NCBI RefSeq assembly: GCF_036246005.1
Contig: NZ_CP109171.1
Coordinates: 2,716,001 to 2,780,000, forward strand
Direction of reading: 5' to 3'
Length of the DNA stretch: 64,000 nt
Source: Streptomyces sp. NBC_01723
GTDB taxonomy: Bacteria > Actinomycetota > Actinomycetes > Streptomycetales > Streptomycetaceae
The position numbers were made by a program, and so were the translations under genes. Each line of letters starts with the position of its first letter. Position 1 is the stretch's first letter. The notes below the pieces were generated by a model. It was not told the origin of the DNA. It saw nothing but the letters and a program-made list of their open reading frames with translations, and searched no databases. This document shows, one piece after another, positions 44,899 through 52,429 of this stretch.

Positions 44899-46254
44899 AT
44901 GACGTGGCCGACGGTCTTACTGCTGGTGGTCGTCGCCGCTGCGGGTCTCCTGCGGTGGCGGCGTCCCGCCTGGTACTGGATGACCTTCGGGGTCACCTTC
45001 GCTGTCGTGCGCGTCCTGGTCCGCTACGCCTCCGTCATGGAGGCCTGCGGGCTGACGGTCCCGCCCTCGCGCTGGCGCCTCATGCTGGCCCGGATGACCA
45101 ACCGCCCGGCACCGGAGTTCCGCGCGCCGCGCATCCTGCGGCTGCGGCCCACCCACACCGGCCTGGTCCTGCGGCTCAAACTCCGCCCGGGACAGGATGC
45201 CTTCGACGTCGTCGCCGCCTCGGACCGGCTGCGCCATTCCTTCGGGATGTACGGCGTCACCTCCCGTGAGCTGCGCTCCGGTGTGGTCGAGATCCGGATG
45301 ACCGGCTACGACGTGCTCAAGCGGGTGCAGATGCCGGCCAGGACCAACACCCGGCCGATGTGCGTTCCGGTCGCGCTGCGGGAGGACGGCTCGGTGCACT
45401 ACCGCGACTACCGCGCCGTCCCGCACGGTCTGACCCTCGGGGCTACGGAGTCCGGCAAGTCCGTCTATCAGCGCAACCTCGTCGCCGGGCTCGCCCCGCA
45501 CCACGTCGCGCTGGTCGGCATCGACTGCAAGCAAGGGGTCGAGCTGTTCCCGCTGGCCCGCCGGTTCTCCGCGCTGGCCGACAACCCGGATACCGCGCTG
45601 GAGTTGCTGGAGGCGCTGGTGTCCCACATGCAGGACGTGTATCAGCTCATCCGCGCCGAACAGCGGATCAGCGTCGCCGTGCCGGATGCGGAGATCGCCG
45701 CCGACATCTGGGACCTGCCCGAGAACCTGCGGCCTGTGCCGGTCGTCGTCCTGGTCGACGAGGTCGCCGAACTCGCGCTCTTCGCCAGCAAGGAGGAAGA
45801 GAAGCGCCGGGACCGGATCATCACCGCCCTGGTCCGCCTCGCCCAGCTCGGCCGCGCGGCCGGCGTCTACCTGGAGATCTGCGGGCAGCGCTTCGGCTCC
45901 GAACTCGGCAAGGGCATCACCATGCTCCGCGCCCAGCTCACCGGCCGCACCGCCCACCGCGTCAACGACGAGACATCCGCGAACATGGCCTTCGGCGACA
46001 TCGCCCCGGACGCCGTCCTCGCCGCCATCCAGATTCCCGCCGAGACACGCGGAATCGCCATCGCCGGGGACTCCACCGGCGGCTGGCACCGCATCCGCGC
46101 CCCGCACACCACGCTGCGCCAGGCCGTGAACGTCTGCAACAAGCACGCCGACCGCACCCCCGAGCTGCCCGCCCTCGCGCCCTTCCGGCCCGCGGTTGCT
46201 CCGCTGCCCTCGGCCCGCGTGCCGCTGTCCAAGACAGCGCCCGCCACCGCCTGA
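44899..46254 (+). CDS. traSA: FtsK/SpoIIIE-like DNA translocase TraSA
   Basis: 451 aa. Two N-terminal membrane segments (VLLLVVVAAAGLL and WYWMTFGVTFAVVRVL) precede a motor domain with Walker A LGATESGKSVYQ and Walker B VVVLVDEVAELAL. TraB/TraSA proteins form hexameric pores that move double-stranded DNA between mycelia and need no relaxase. The length fits TraSA-like proteins of AICEs. It is at the head of the transfer operon, just after pra. Confidence 0.85.
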   Translation: MTWPTVLLLVVVAAAGLLRWRRPAWYWMTFGVTFAVVRVLVRYASVMEACGLTVPPSRWRLMLARMTNRPAPEFRAPRILRLRPTHTGLVLRLKLRPGQDAFDVVAASDRLRHSFGMYGVTSRELRSGVVEIRMTGYDVLKRVQMPARTNTRPMCVPVALREDGSVHYRDYRAVPHGLTLGATESGKSVYQRNLVAGLAPHHVALVGIDCKQGVELFPLARRFSALADNPDTALELLEALVSHMQDVYQLIRAEQRISVAVPDAEIAADIWDLPENLRPVPVVVLVDEVAELALFASKEEEKRRDRIITALVRLAQLGRAAGVYLEICGQRFGSELGKGITMLRAQLTGRTAHRVNDETSANMAFGDIAPDAVLAAIQIPAETRGIAIAGDSTGGWHRIRAPHTTLRQAVNVCNKHADRTPELPALAPFRPAVAPLPSARVPLSKTAPATA

Positions 46255-46337
46255 CCCACCCCCTCCCACGGTCGGCGCGACCGTCCTTCGCGCCGCGTCC
46301 CTACCCCCGCCATGCCTGATCACAGGAAGGAGCCGTG

Positions 46338-46991
46338 ATGGCCCGCCCCGCTCTCCGCATCGACGCCGTACTCGTCCAGGCCGTCATCGCCGGGGCGCTG
46401 TCCTTCGCCCACCTCCACGACCTCGCCGCCGCTGCCGGACAGACCGGCTGGAAAGCCTGGGCCTACCCCGTCTCGGTCGACCTGCTCCTGGTCGCCGCCT
46501 GGCGACGGCTGCGTGCCGACGGGCCGTCCCGGCTGGCCTGGTGCTGGTTCCTCATCGCCCTCGTCGCCTCCCTCGGCGCCAACGTCGCCACCGCCGGGCT
46601 CCTCGACCTGAGCGACGTCCCGCCTTGGCTACGCATCCTCGTCGCGGCCTGGCCCGCCCTGGCCTTCATGGGCGGAACCCTCCTCGCCCACTCACCCGCA
46701 GAACCTTCCCCGGCTCCGCCGGCACCCTCCGACCCGACTCCGGACCCTGCGCCCGAAACGGCCGCCGCTGAGCCGGGCCCGGCGCCCGAACCTTCCGCCG
46801 TCCCGCAGATCGAGGAAGCTCCTGCTCTGCCCACGGCCGTGCCGGTCCCTGCCGCCCTCGTCGACCACGCCCGCAAAGTCGCCGACGACCACCACGCCCG
46901 CACCGGCACCCCGATCGACACCGACACCCTCCGCGCCCGACTCGGCGTCCCGCCTCACCTCGCCGACGCCATCGCCGCTCAACTCACCTGA
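46338..46991 (+). CDS. SpdB-type DUF2637 membrane protein
   Basis: 217 aa. Four hydrophobic segments in the first 120 residues (VQAVIAGALSFAHLHDLA, AYPVSVDLLLVAAW, LAWCWFLIALVASLGANVA, LVAAWPALAFMGGTLLA) form the DUF2637 domain. A Pro/Glu-rich linker and a C-terminal winged-helix-like segment (HARTGTPIDTDTLRARLGVP) follow. Such proteins support intramycelial plasmid spread. SD GGAAGGAG precedes the ATG. Confidence 0.75.
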   Translation: MARPALRIDAVLVQAVIAGALSFAHLHDLAAAAGQTGWKAWAYPVSVDLLLVAAWRRLRADGPSRLAWCWFLIALVASLGANVATAGLLDLSDVPPWLRILVAAWPALAFMGGTLLAHSPAEPSPAPPAPSDPTPDPAPETAAAEPGPAPEPSAVPQIEEAPALPTAVPVPAALVDHARKVADDHHARTGTPIDTDTLRARLGVPPHLADAIAAQLT

Positions 46992-47023
46992 CCCGACCGC
47001 ACCCCGACAGGAGACCGGCTGAC

Positions 47024-47215
47024 ATGCCCGCCCGCGACTTCTTCCACTCCGTCATGCGGATCGGCCCCGTGCAGATCGGCACCCACCGCGACCGCCGAGG
47101 CCAGACCAAACACGCCGCCGTGTGCACCAACGACCGCTGCGGCTGGTCCGCCGACTACTCCAGCCAGTCCGCCGCACAACTCGCCGCCCGCACCCACCGC
47201 TGCCGCGTCAGCTAG
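47024..47215 (+). CDS. Small mobile-element transfer protein
   Basis: 63 aa, basic, with one CTNDRCGW pair and a C-terminal HRCRVS that could hold zinc. The type is found after spdB genes in AICEs. GACAGGAGAC precedes the ATG. Confidence 0.65.
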   Translation: MPARDFFHSVMRIGPVQIGTHRDRRGQTKHAAVCTNDRCGWSADYSSQSAAQLAARTHRCRVS

Positions 47216-47226
47216 GAGGCCACCCG

Positions 47227-47382
47227 ATGGACGTCCCGCTCTGGCTCGCGCTCCTCGCCGTCGGCTACCTCGGCGTCAAGCTCATCCGCCCGCCCTGGTG
47301 GCTCATCGCCGTACTGCTCCTCGGCGGCTTCCTCATCGCAGACAGCGTGCTGGCCCCCGTCGTCAACGGCTTCGTGAAGTAG
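47227..47382 (+). CDS. Small membrane protein of the spread operon
   Basis: 51 aa with two hydrophobic segments (LWLALLAVGYLGVKLI and WWLIAVLLLGGFLIADSVL) separated by RPP. Starts after TAGGAGG. Probably an Spd accessory membrane protein. Confidence 0.65.
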   Translation: MDVPLWLALLAVGYLGVKLIRPPWWLIAVLLLGGFLIADSVLAPVVNGFVK

Positions 47383-47405
47383 CACGACCCGAAGGGAGAA
47401 CACCG

Positions 47406-47723
47406 ATGCTCCGCCCGAAGATCCCGACCAACCCCACGCCCGCCGGCCACATCACGCCGCCCGTGGTCGTCGCGCCGACCGCCGTCGTACCGAGTGCGCA
47501 GGTTCCGCCTCCTGCTCCGGTCGCTCCTGCGCCGTCCCGGCCCACGGTGCAGCTCACCCCCGGCACCGCCCTCGCTCTCGTCGGCGGCGGAACGGCCGTC
47601 GTCCTGGTCGTCGGCGCCGTTCTCGTTTCGATGCTCCTGGCCGTCGCCATCACCGGCGCCTCGGTCGCCGTCTGCGCCCTGGTGATCCGCTCCCTCGTCC
47701 ACGCCGACGCCAAACGACGCTGA
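47406..47723 (+). CDS. Spread-type membrane protein
   Basis: 105 aa. A Pro/Val-rich N-terminal half precedes one long hydrophobic region (ALALVGGGTAVVLVVGAVLVSMLLAVAITG and on), with a short basic tail. GAAGGGAG precedes the ATG. It fits the Spd family by place and topology. Confidence 0.65.
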   Translation: MLRPKIPTNPTPAGHITPPVVVAPTAVVPSAQVPPPAPVAPAPSRPTVQLTPGTALALVGGGTAVVLVVGAVLVSMLLAVAITGASVAVCALVIRSLVHADAKRR

Positions 47724-47812
47724 CCGGCACCCGGGCGGCCTCGATACCGCCAAGCATCCGCCGCCCGGGCGCCGTCCCCAACCGATCTCACAACCGGAAG
47801 GAAGCACCCAGC

Positions 47813-49210
47813 ATGGCGCACCGCGCCCCGACCGCGCATGCCCCGCTGCTCGACCCGACCACCCTCGGCGACCTCCTCCGCGTCGCCTCCGCCCCCGACT
47901 ACACCCGCTGGGAAGACCAGGTCCGCCGCACCGGCGGTTGCTCCGACCCCGTCCACCTCACCGGTTGGACCCTCCACAAGGACAAGACCACCGGCGAGAC
48001 CCTGCACCACTACACGACCGCCGTTGAGCCCGGTGGACGCCTCCGCCTCGCCTGCGGCAACCGCCGCGCCTCCCGCTGCCCCTCCTGCGCCTGGACCTAC
48101 GCGGGCGACACCTACCACCTCATCCGCGCGGGCCTGGCCGGAGACGACCGCCGAGACATCCCCAGCACGGTCAGGGATCACCCGCGCGTGTTCGCCACGC
48201 TCACGGCCCCCTCCTTCGGCCCGGTCCACAACCGGCCCGACCACGGCACCTGCCGCTGCGGCACCCAGCACGCCCTGGACGCCTCAGAGCTGGGGACTGC
48301 CCTCGACCCCGCTACGTACGACTACGCGGGCGCCGTCCTGTTCAACAACCACGCCGGACAGCTCTGGCAGCGCTTCACCACTCGCCTGCGTCGCGAACTC
48401 GCCGCCCGCGCCGGCCTCAGCCGCCGAGAACTCGCCGACCGACTGCGCGTCTCCTACGGCAAGGTCGCCGAATTCCAGAAGCGTGGGGCCCTGCACTTCC
48501 ATGCGGTGATCCGGCTCGACGGACCGGACGGACCAGGAACGCCCCCGCCTCCCTGGGCAACGGTCGGCCTCCTCGCCGACGCCATCCATGCCGCTGCGGC
48601 GCACTCCTACACGTCCGTCTCCGTCCCGGCCGCCGGGGACCAACCGGCCCGGTCCTTCCGCTGGGGCACACAGCTCGACGTGCGTCCGGTGAAGGCCTTC
48701 GGTGACGGCTCCGACATCACCGAACAGGCCGTCGCTTCCTACGTTGCCAAGTACTCCACCAAAGCCGCCGAGAACACCGGCACGCTTGACCGCCGCTTCG
48801 GCGAACTCGCGGAACTCGACCGCTACCAGGTCCCGGACCACACCCGCCGACTCATCACCGCATGCCGGGACCTGGACCGCCTGTATCCCGAACGGCGTCT
48901 CTGGGCCTGGGCTCACATGCTCGGCTTCCGCGGCCACTTCTCCTCCAAGTCCCGCCGCTACTCCACCACCCTCGGCGCCCTCCGCCAGGCCCGCGCCGAC
49001 TACCGCGCCGCCCAGGAACACGCCGCCTTCGCCCTGGAGGACCGCGAGCCGGACACCGTCCTCGTCCTCACCGACTGGCAGTACGCCGGACACGGCCACA
49101 GCCCGGGTGAATCCGCCCTCGCCGCCACCATCGCCCGGGACCTACAGCTCAACCGAGAAACCGCACGCGAAGCCCTGCGCGACCAACTCGCCAACGAAGG
49201 GAAGTGCTGA
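47813..49210 (+). CDS. repSA: RepSA-type replication initiator
   Basis: 465 aa. An N-terminal zinc-like cluster (CGNRRASRCPSCAW) precedes VFATLTAPSFGPVHN and HGTCRCGTQH, then KRGALHFHAVIRLDG with the HxH (HFHAV) motif of rolling-circle initiators. ASYVAKYSTKAAEN follows. Such proteins initiate autonomous replication of excised AICEs. Its end overlaps or abuts xis, giving the repSA-xis-int operon of pSAM2. Confidence 0.82.
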   Translation: MAHRAPTAHAPLLDPTTLGDLLRVASAPDYTRWEDQVRRTGGCSDPVHLTGWTLHKDKTTGETLHHYTTAVEPGGRLRLACGNRRASRCPSCAWTYAGDTYHLIRAGLAGDDRRDIPSTVRDHPRVFATLTAPSFGPVHNRPDHGTCRCGTQHALDASELGTALDPATYDYAGAVLFNNHAGQLWQRFTTRLRRELAARAGLSRRELADRLRVSYGKVAEFQKRGALHFHAVIRLDGPDGPGTPPPPWATVGLLADAIHAAAAHSYTSVSVPAAGDQPARSFRWGTQLDVRPVKAFGDGSDITEQAVASYVAKYSTKAAENTGTLDRRFGELAELDRYQVPDHTRRLITACRDLDRLYPERRLWAWAHMLGFRGHFSSKSRRYSTTLGALRQARADYRAAQEHAAFALEDREPDTVLVLTDWQYAGHGHSPGESALAATIARDLQLNRETAREALRDQLANEGKC

Positions 49211-49212
49211 CC

Positions 49213-49410
49213 ATGCCCTCAGAGCTGCCGCCCCGGTTCCTGACCCCTGAGGACCTGGTCGAGATGTTCGAGCTGCCCAGCGTCGAGACGGTCTACCAGT
49301 GGCGACGCAAGCGCACCGGTCCCCGCGGCTTCCGCGTCGGCCGGCACCTCCGCTTCGACCCGAACGACGTGCGGTACTGGGTCGACTCGCAGCTTGGGGA
49401 GGCTGCCTGA
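49213..49410 (+). CDS. xis: Excisionase Xis, helix-turn-helix protein
   Basis: 65 aa from ATG 49213 (GAAGGGA nine bases upstream; GTG 49204 is possible). FLTPEDLVEMFELPSVETVYQWRRKRTGPRGFRVG is the MerR-like excisionase fold. Stop overlaps the int ATG. It binds att arms and directs excision with Int. Confidence 0.82.
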   Translation: MPSELPPRFLTPEDLVEMFELPSVETVYQWRRKRTGPRGFRVGRHLRFDPNDVRYWVDSQLGEAA

Positions 49411-50670
49411 TGGCCGGCCACATCCAGGACCGCTGGTATCGGACTGAGGTAGGCGCAGACGGCAAGACTCGCAGGGTCAAGACCGACCGCCACGGATCGG
49501 GCATGCGCTACCGGGCCCGCTACATCGGACCCGACGGCACCGAGAAGTCCAAGAGCTTCCCGGACAAGCAGAAGCGCTTGGCTGACGCCTGGCTGACCAA
49601 CATCGAAGCTGACATGGCGCGCGGGCAGTACATCGACCCGCGGGCGGCCCGTGTCACCTTCCGGGAGTACGCGGACCGCTGGCTCGCCGCGCTTACAACC
49701 GACCTCACGAGCCGGGCCGCCGTCGAAGGCAGGTTGCGCCTCCACGCCCTGCCGTATCTCGGTACACGCCCGATCGGCTCGTTCCAGCCCGAGCACATCC
49801 GCGATTGGAACCGCCAACTCGAAGACGCCGTGGCGTCTGCTCAGTATCGGCGCCTCATCTTCGACGCGGTGTCCTCGGTACTCAATGCGGCCGTGGATGA
49901 CCGGCTCCTGGCCTCGAACCCCTGCCGGGCTCGATCGGTCAAGGCACCTCGTCCCGCGCCGTCACGCGTCCATCCCTGGTCCGCTAAGCAGGTCTTCGGC
50001 GTGCGGACTGGCCTGCCCGAACGGTACCGGACCATGGTTGACCTGGGCGCCGGATGCGGACTCCGACAGGGGGAGATCTTCGGTCTGGCCGTCGACAACA
50101 TCGGCGACCTCGGCTGGCTCTACGTCCGCCAGCAGGTCAAGAAGGTACGCGGCACACTCGTCTTCGCCCCGCCGAAGCGAGGCAAGCTCCGTGACGTCCC
50201 CCTCGACCCGGAGGTGTCAACCGCGCTCCGCGAGCACATGGCGGCCTTCCCGCCCGTGGACGTCACCCTGCCCTGGCTGACCCCGACCGGTCCCAAGGTC
50301 ACTCACCGGCTCCTCTTCACTAGCGGTATCGGCGCAGCCATCTGGAGCCAGGCGTTCAACGACCAGTCCTGGAAGCCCGCTCTCGCCTCCGCCGGCATCA
50401 TCCCGGTCCCCGAGAAGGGCAAGCGCTATGCCGCCGCCCGAGAGCACGGCATGCACGCGCTCCGGCACTTCTACGCCTCGGTCCTCCTGGACGCCGGGGA
50501 GAGCATCAAGGCTCTGAGCCTACCTCGGGCACAGCGACCCTGGGTTCACCCTCCGGGTCTACACGCACTTGATGCCGTCCAGCGAGACGCGGACCCGGAA
50601 AGCCATCTCCGAGATGTACCGGGCCGCCGGTCACGCTCACGCGGGCCCAGAGACGGTCCAGGCTGCCTGA
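49410..50670 (+). pseudogene. int: Tyrosine integrase gene with frameshift before the catalytic Tyr
   Basis: The frame reads well from ATG 49410 (arm-binding, core and catalytic domains; Arg in GLRQGEIFGL; HALRHF) up to codon 370 (ESIKALS). It then breaks at 50520 and resumes one frame over with YLGHSDPGFTLRVYTHLMPSSE to a stop at 50670. The box II His and the catalytic Tyr (YTHL) are in the second part. Two missing bases is the simplest explanation. As read, translation runs on in the wrong frame and should give an inactive protein, leaving the element unable to excise unless helped in trans. Confidence 0.82.
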
Positions 50671-50730
50671 GACGGCCCCTCATCGGCGGGAAAGCTACTG
50701 GTGATGGGCCCTCTCATGCCCTCTATCGCG
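50646..50730 (+). repeat. Integrase tail and terminator, copy 1
   Basis: The last codons of int (GPETVQAA), its stop and the following GGCCCCTCATCGG...GGGCC hairpin recur at 51432-51514 with about 80% identity. Confidence 0.78.
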
Positions 50731-50832
50731 TACACCAAAGTGAGAGTCAATGCCGGTGGGCCGCCAAGGCTTCGCAGTCACCATCCGGCGGGCAGGATGC
50801 CGTTGGCGTATCTGTTCAAGCCAGGGGGTCAC

Positions 50833-51456
50833 ATGGGAAGCGCACTCATCGGCTTAGCCGCTGCGGTGGTTGGTGTCACGGGCACGCTGATTGCCTCCGT
50901 CCTTTCGCAACGTCACATGGCTCGCGTGCAGTCGCAAGAGTTCGCGCGTCAACAGCAGGCGACCGAAGCTCAGTGGCATCGTGAGCAGCAAGTAGCAGAG
51001 CTGAACCGTCGTCGCGATGGCTACATGCAAGTCAACGCATCTTTCCGGCGTTACCGAACCCATCTCATGAACTTCCTGTGGGATGTGCACAAGGGGTCTG
51101 TCACGCCAGATGCTCGTGAGCTGGTCGAGGAGGCTCGACGCGACCACCACTCCGTCTTCGCTGAGGCGCAGATGGTCGCCTCGCCTGCGGTGCTCGTCGA
51201 GCTAGACGGGATGACGACGGCGCTGTCTGACGTCTACCGGCGAACCATGTGTCTGGAGGAGGGCAATCCGGAGCCGGATGGGTCCTTCAACGACATACGA
51301 ACAGACTTCGTTCGCCTTTGGGAGCGCTGGGAGGGGATGCGCACCGTGATGCGCACCGACCTCGGCCTGGGAAGCATCGCTGGGGAGCCGCCCTCATCGG
51401 GTCACCGAAGCGCTCCAGCAACGGTCGACGGCCCAGAGACGGCCCAAGCCGCCTGA
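50833..51456 (+). CDS. Hypothetical protein with N-terminal membrane helix and integrase-derived tail
   Basis: 207 aa. The ATG after CAGGGGGTC gives MGSALIGLAAAVVGVTGTLIASVLSQ, one membrane helix, then a coiled coil (SQEFARQQQATEAQWHREQQ) and a helical domain. The last residues, VDGPETAQAA, match the last residues of the integrase next door (AGPETVQAA), so the tail looks borrowed from a second copy of the int 3' end. Function unknown; cargo between int and the right att site. Confidence 0.7.
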   Translation: MGSALIGLAAAVVGVTGTLIASVLSQRHMARVQSQEFARQQQATEAQWHREQQVAELNRRRDGYMQVNASFRRYRTHLMNFLWDVHKGSVTPDARELVEEARRDHHSVFAEAQMVASPAVLVELDGMTTALSDVYRRTMCLEEGNPEPDGSFNDIRTDFVRLWERWEGMRTVMRTDLGLGSIAGEPPSSGHRSAPATVDGPETAQAA

Positions 51457-51514
51457 CACGGCCCCTCATCGGCGAGGAAACCGCTGGTGAGGGGCCTTTT
51501 CGTGCCCTCTCGCG
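51432..51514 (+). repeat. Integrase tail and terminator, copy 2
   Basis: Second copy of the int 3' end, here fused in frame to the preceding cargo gene, followed by the att repeat. Because attP normally lies just after int, this is probably the original int terminus. Confidence 0.75.
51460..51500 (+). terminator. Intrinsic terminator at the AICE right end
   Basis: GGCCCCTCA (51460-51468) pairs with TGAGGGGCC (51488-51496), followed by TTTT. Confidence 0.82.
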
Positions 51515-51521
51515 GTAAGTA

Positions 51522-51587
51522 ACACCCCATCTTGCCCGACCGCCACCCCTGGGAGGAAACGCGTTCCCCGGCGGGGTGCTGACCTGG
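51522..51587 (+). repeat. Right attachment-site repeat of the AICE
   Basis: Direct repeat of 30116-30181, identical over 51539-51568. It ends 32 bp before the GTG of the next chromosomal gene. Confidence 0.82.
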
Positions 51588-51619
51588 GGTTTCGCGCCCT
51601 GCCGAACTAGGGTGGCGAT

Positions 51620-52126
51620 GTGACAAGCGCACCGGCGCGCCCCCTCCTCTTCCTCGACGTGGACGGCCCGCTCATCCCGTTCGGCTCGTCGCCCGGCCGC
51701 GCGCAAGCATCCGTCACCGCTCCGGCCGAGGGGCATCCGCTCCTCGATCGCCTCGTCCCCGGGATCGGGCAGCGCCTCAGGGCGTTGGGGTGCGACCTGG
51801 TGTGGGCGACGACGTGGGGAGAGGACGCGAACGCGATCGTCGCCCCGCTCGTCGGCCTGCCGCGTCTGCCGGTGGTGCCGTGGCCGGCCGACGGTGACGT
51901 GGCCGGCCCACGCGGCCTCCACTGGAAGACGCCCCACCTGGTCGAGTGGGCCGCCCGCCGACCGTTCATCTGGGTCGACGACGAGATCGGTGACATGGAC
52001 CGTCTGTGGGTGGCAGCCCAACACCCTGGGCCCTCGCTCCTCCATCACGTCGCCCCGGCGAGAGGCCTCACGGACGCCGACTTCTCGGCACTGGCCGGTT
52101 GGCTCGACTCGTGGGGATCGGCCTGA
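51620..52126 (+). CDS. HAD-like hydrolase
   Basis: 168 aa. [15 protein letters not shown] is a HAD motif I (DxDG). [11 protein letters not shown] supplies a Thr at motif II, and [12 protein letters not shown] resembles motif IV. No large cap domain. Phosphatase-type activity is likely; substrate unknown. GTG start. It is the first chromosomal gene to the right of the AICE and would lie next to the ettA leader in an element-free chromosome. Confidence 0.7.
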   Translation: MTSAPARPLLFLDVDGPLIPFGSSPGRAQASVTAPAEGHPLLDRLVPGIGQRLRALGCDLVWATTWGEDANAIVAPLVGLPRLPVVPWPADGDVAGPRGLHWKTPHLVEWAARRPFIWVDDEIGDMDRLWVAAQHPGPSLLHHVAPARGLTDADFSALAGWLDSWGSA

Positions 52127-52285
52127 CGCCGACGAACGCCTCGACGCCGAGCCAGCCGGGGACTCCGCCGCCCAGCAGGACGGCCTGCCGCCGGACCGCC
52201 GCGCCGACCCGGGGCTCGTCGTCGGTGGCGAGGAGGTCGAGGAGGGCGCCGCGGAGGACCGCGAGGGCCAGGGTGCGGCGGGTGA
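52121..52285 (-). pseudogene. Fragment of a TetR-family regulator C-terminus
   Basis: On the minus strand the sequence reads [20 protein letters not shown] then [13 protein letters not shown], like the C-terminal helices of TetR regulators, with no DNA-binding part left. It borders a GNAT fragment and an ABC-F gene whose promoter carries a TetR-type palindrome. Remnant of a lost regulator; identity moderate. Confidence 0.4.
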
Positions 52286-52422
52286 CGCTGTGGACCAACG
52301 ACGTCCTGGTGGCCGCCCGCAAGATCTACCAGCGCTTCGGTTTCCGTCTGGCGGACGAGGAACCCCATCACAGCTTCGGTCATGATCTCGTCGGCCAGAA
52401 CTGGCTCCTCGACCTGCGCTGA
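52285..52422 (+). pseudogene. C-terminal fragment of a GNAT acetyltransferase
   Basis: [20 protein letters not shown] followed by [21 protein letters not shown] is the last motif region of MarR-GNAT type acetyltransferases. The acetyl-CoA-binding part and any start are missing; the upstream sequence in the same frame is Arg-rich nonsense. Truncated gene remnant. Confidence 0.7.
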
Positions 52423-52429
52423 CGCCTGG

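Larger units (their letters stand above)
30116..51587. mobile_element. Integrated pSAM2-type AICE, about 21.5 kb
   Basis: The element is bounded by direct 66-bp repeats with 7 mismatches. It contains pif (Nudix), korSA (GntR), pra, a TraSA/FtsK-like translocase, spd spread genes, repSA, xis and an int gene next to the right repeat: the replication-transfer-integration set of actinomycete integrative and conjugative elements, with no relaxase. Cargo includes two extra GntR regulators, a small-gene operon, a DUF4839 protein and an ABC-3C/kinase locus of lower GC. The int reading frame is broken and an IS is inserted, so the element may be immobile. Confidence 0.85.

Noticed and set aside
52045..52383. 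Full gene on either strand across the GNAT and TetR scraps
   Set aside because: The recognisable parts are on opposite strands and each lacks its N-terminal half; the continuous frames are out of register with them.
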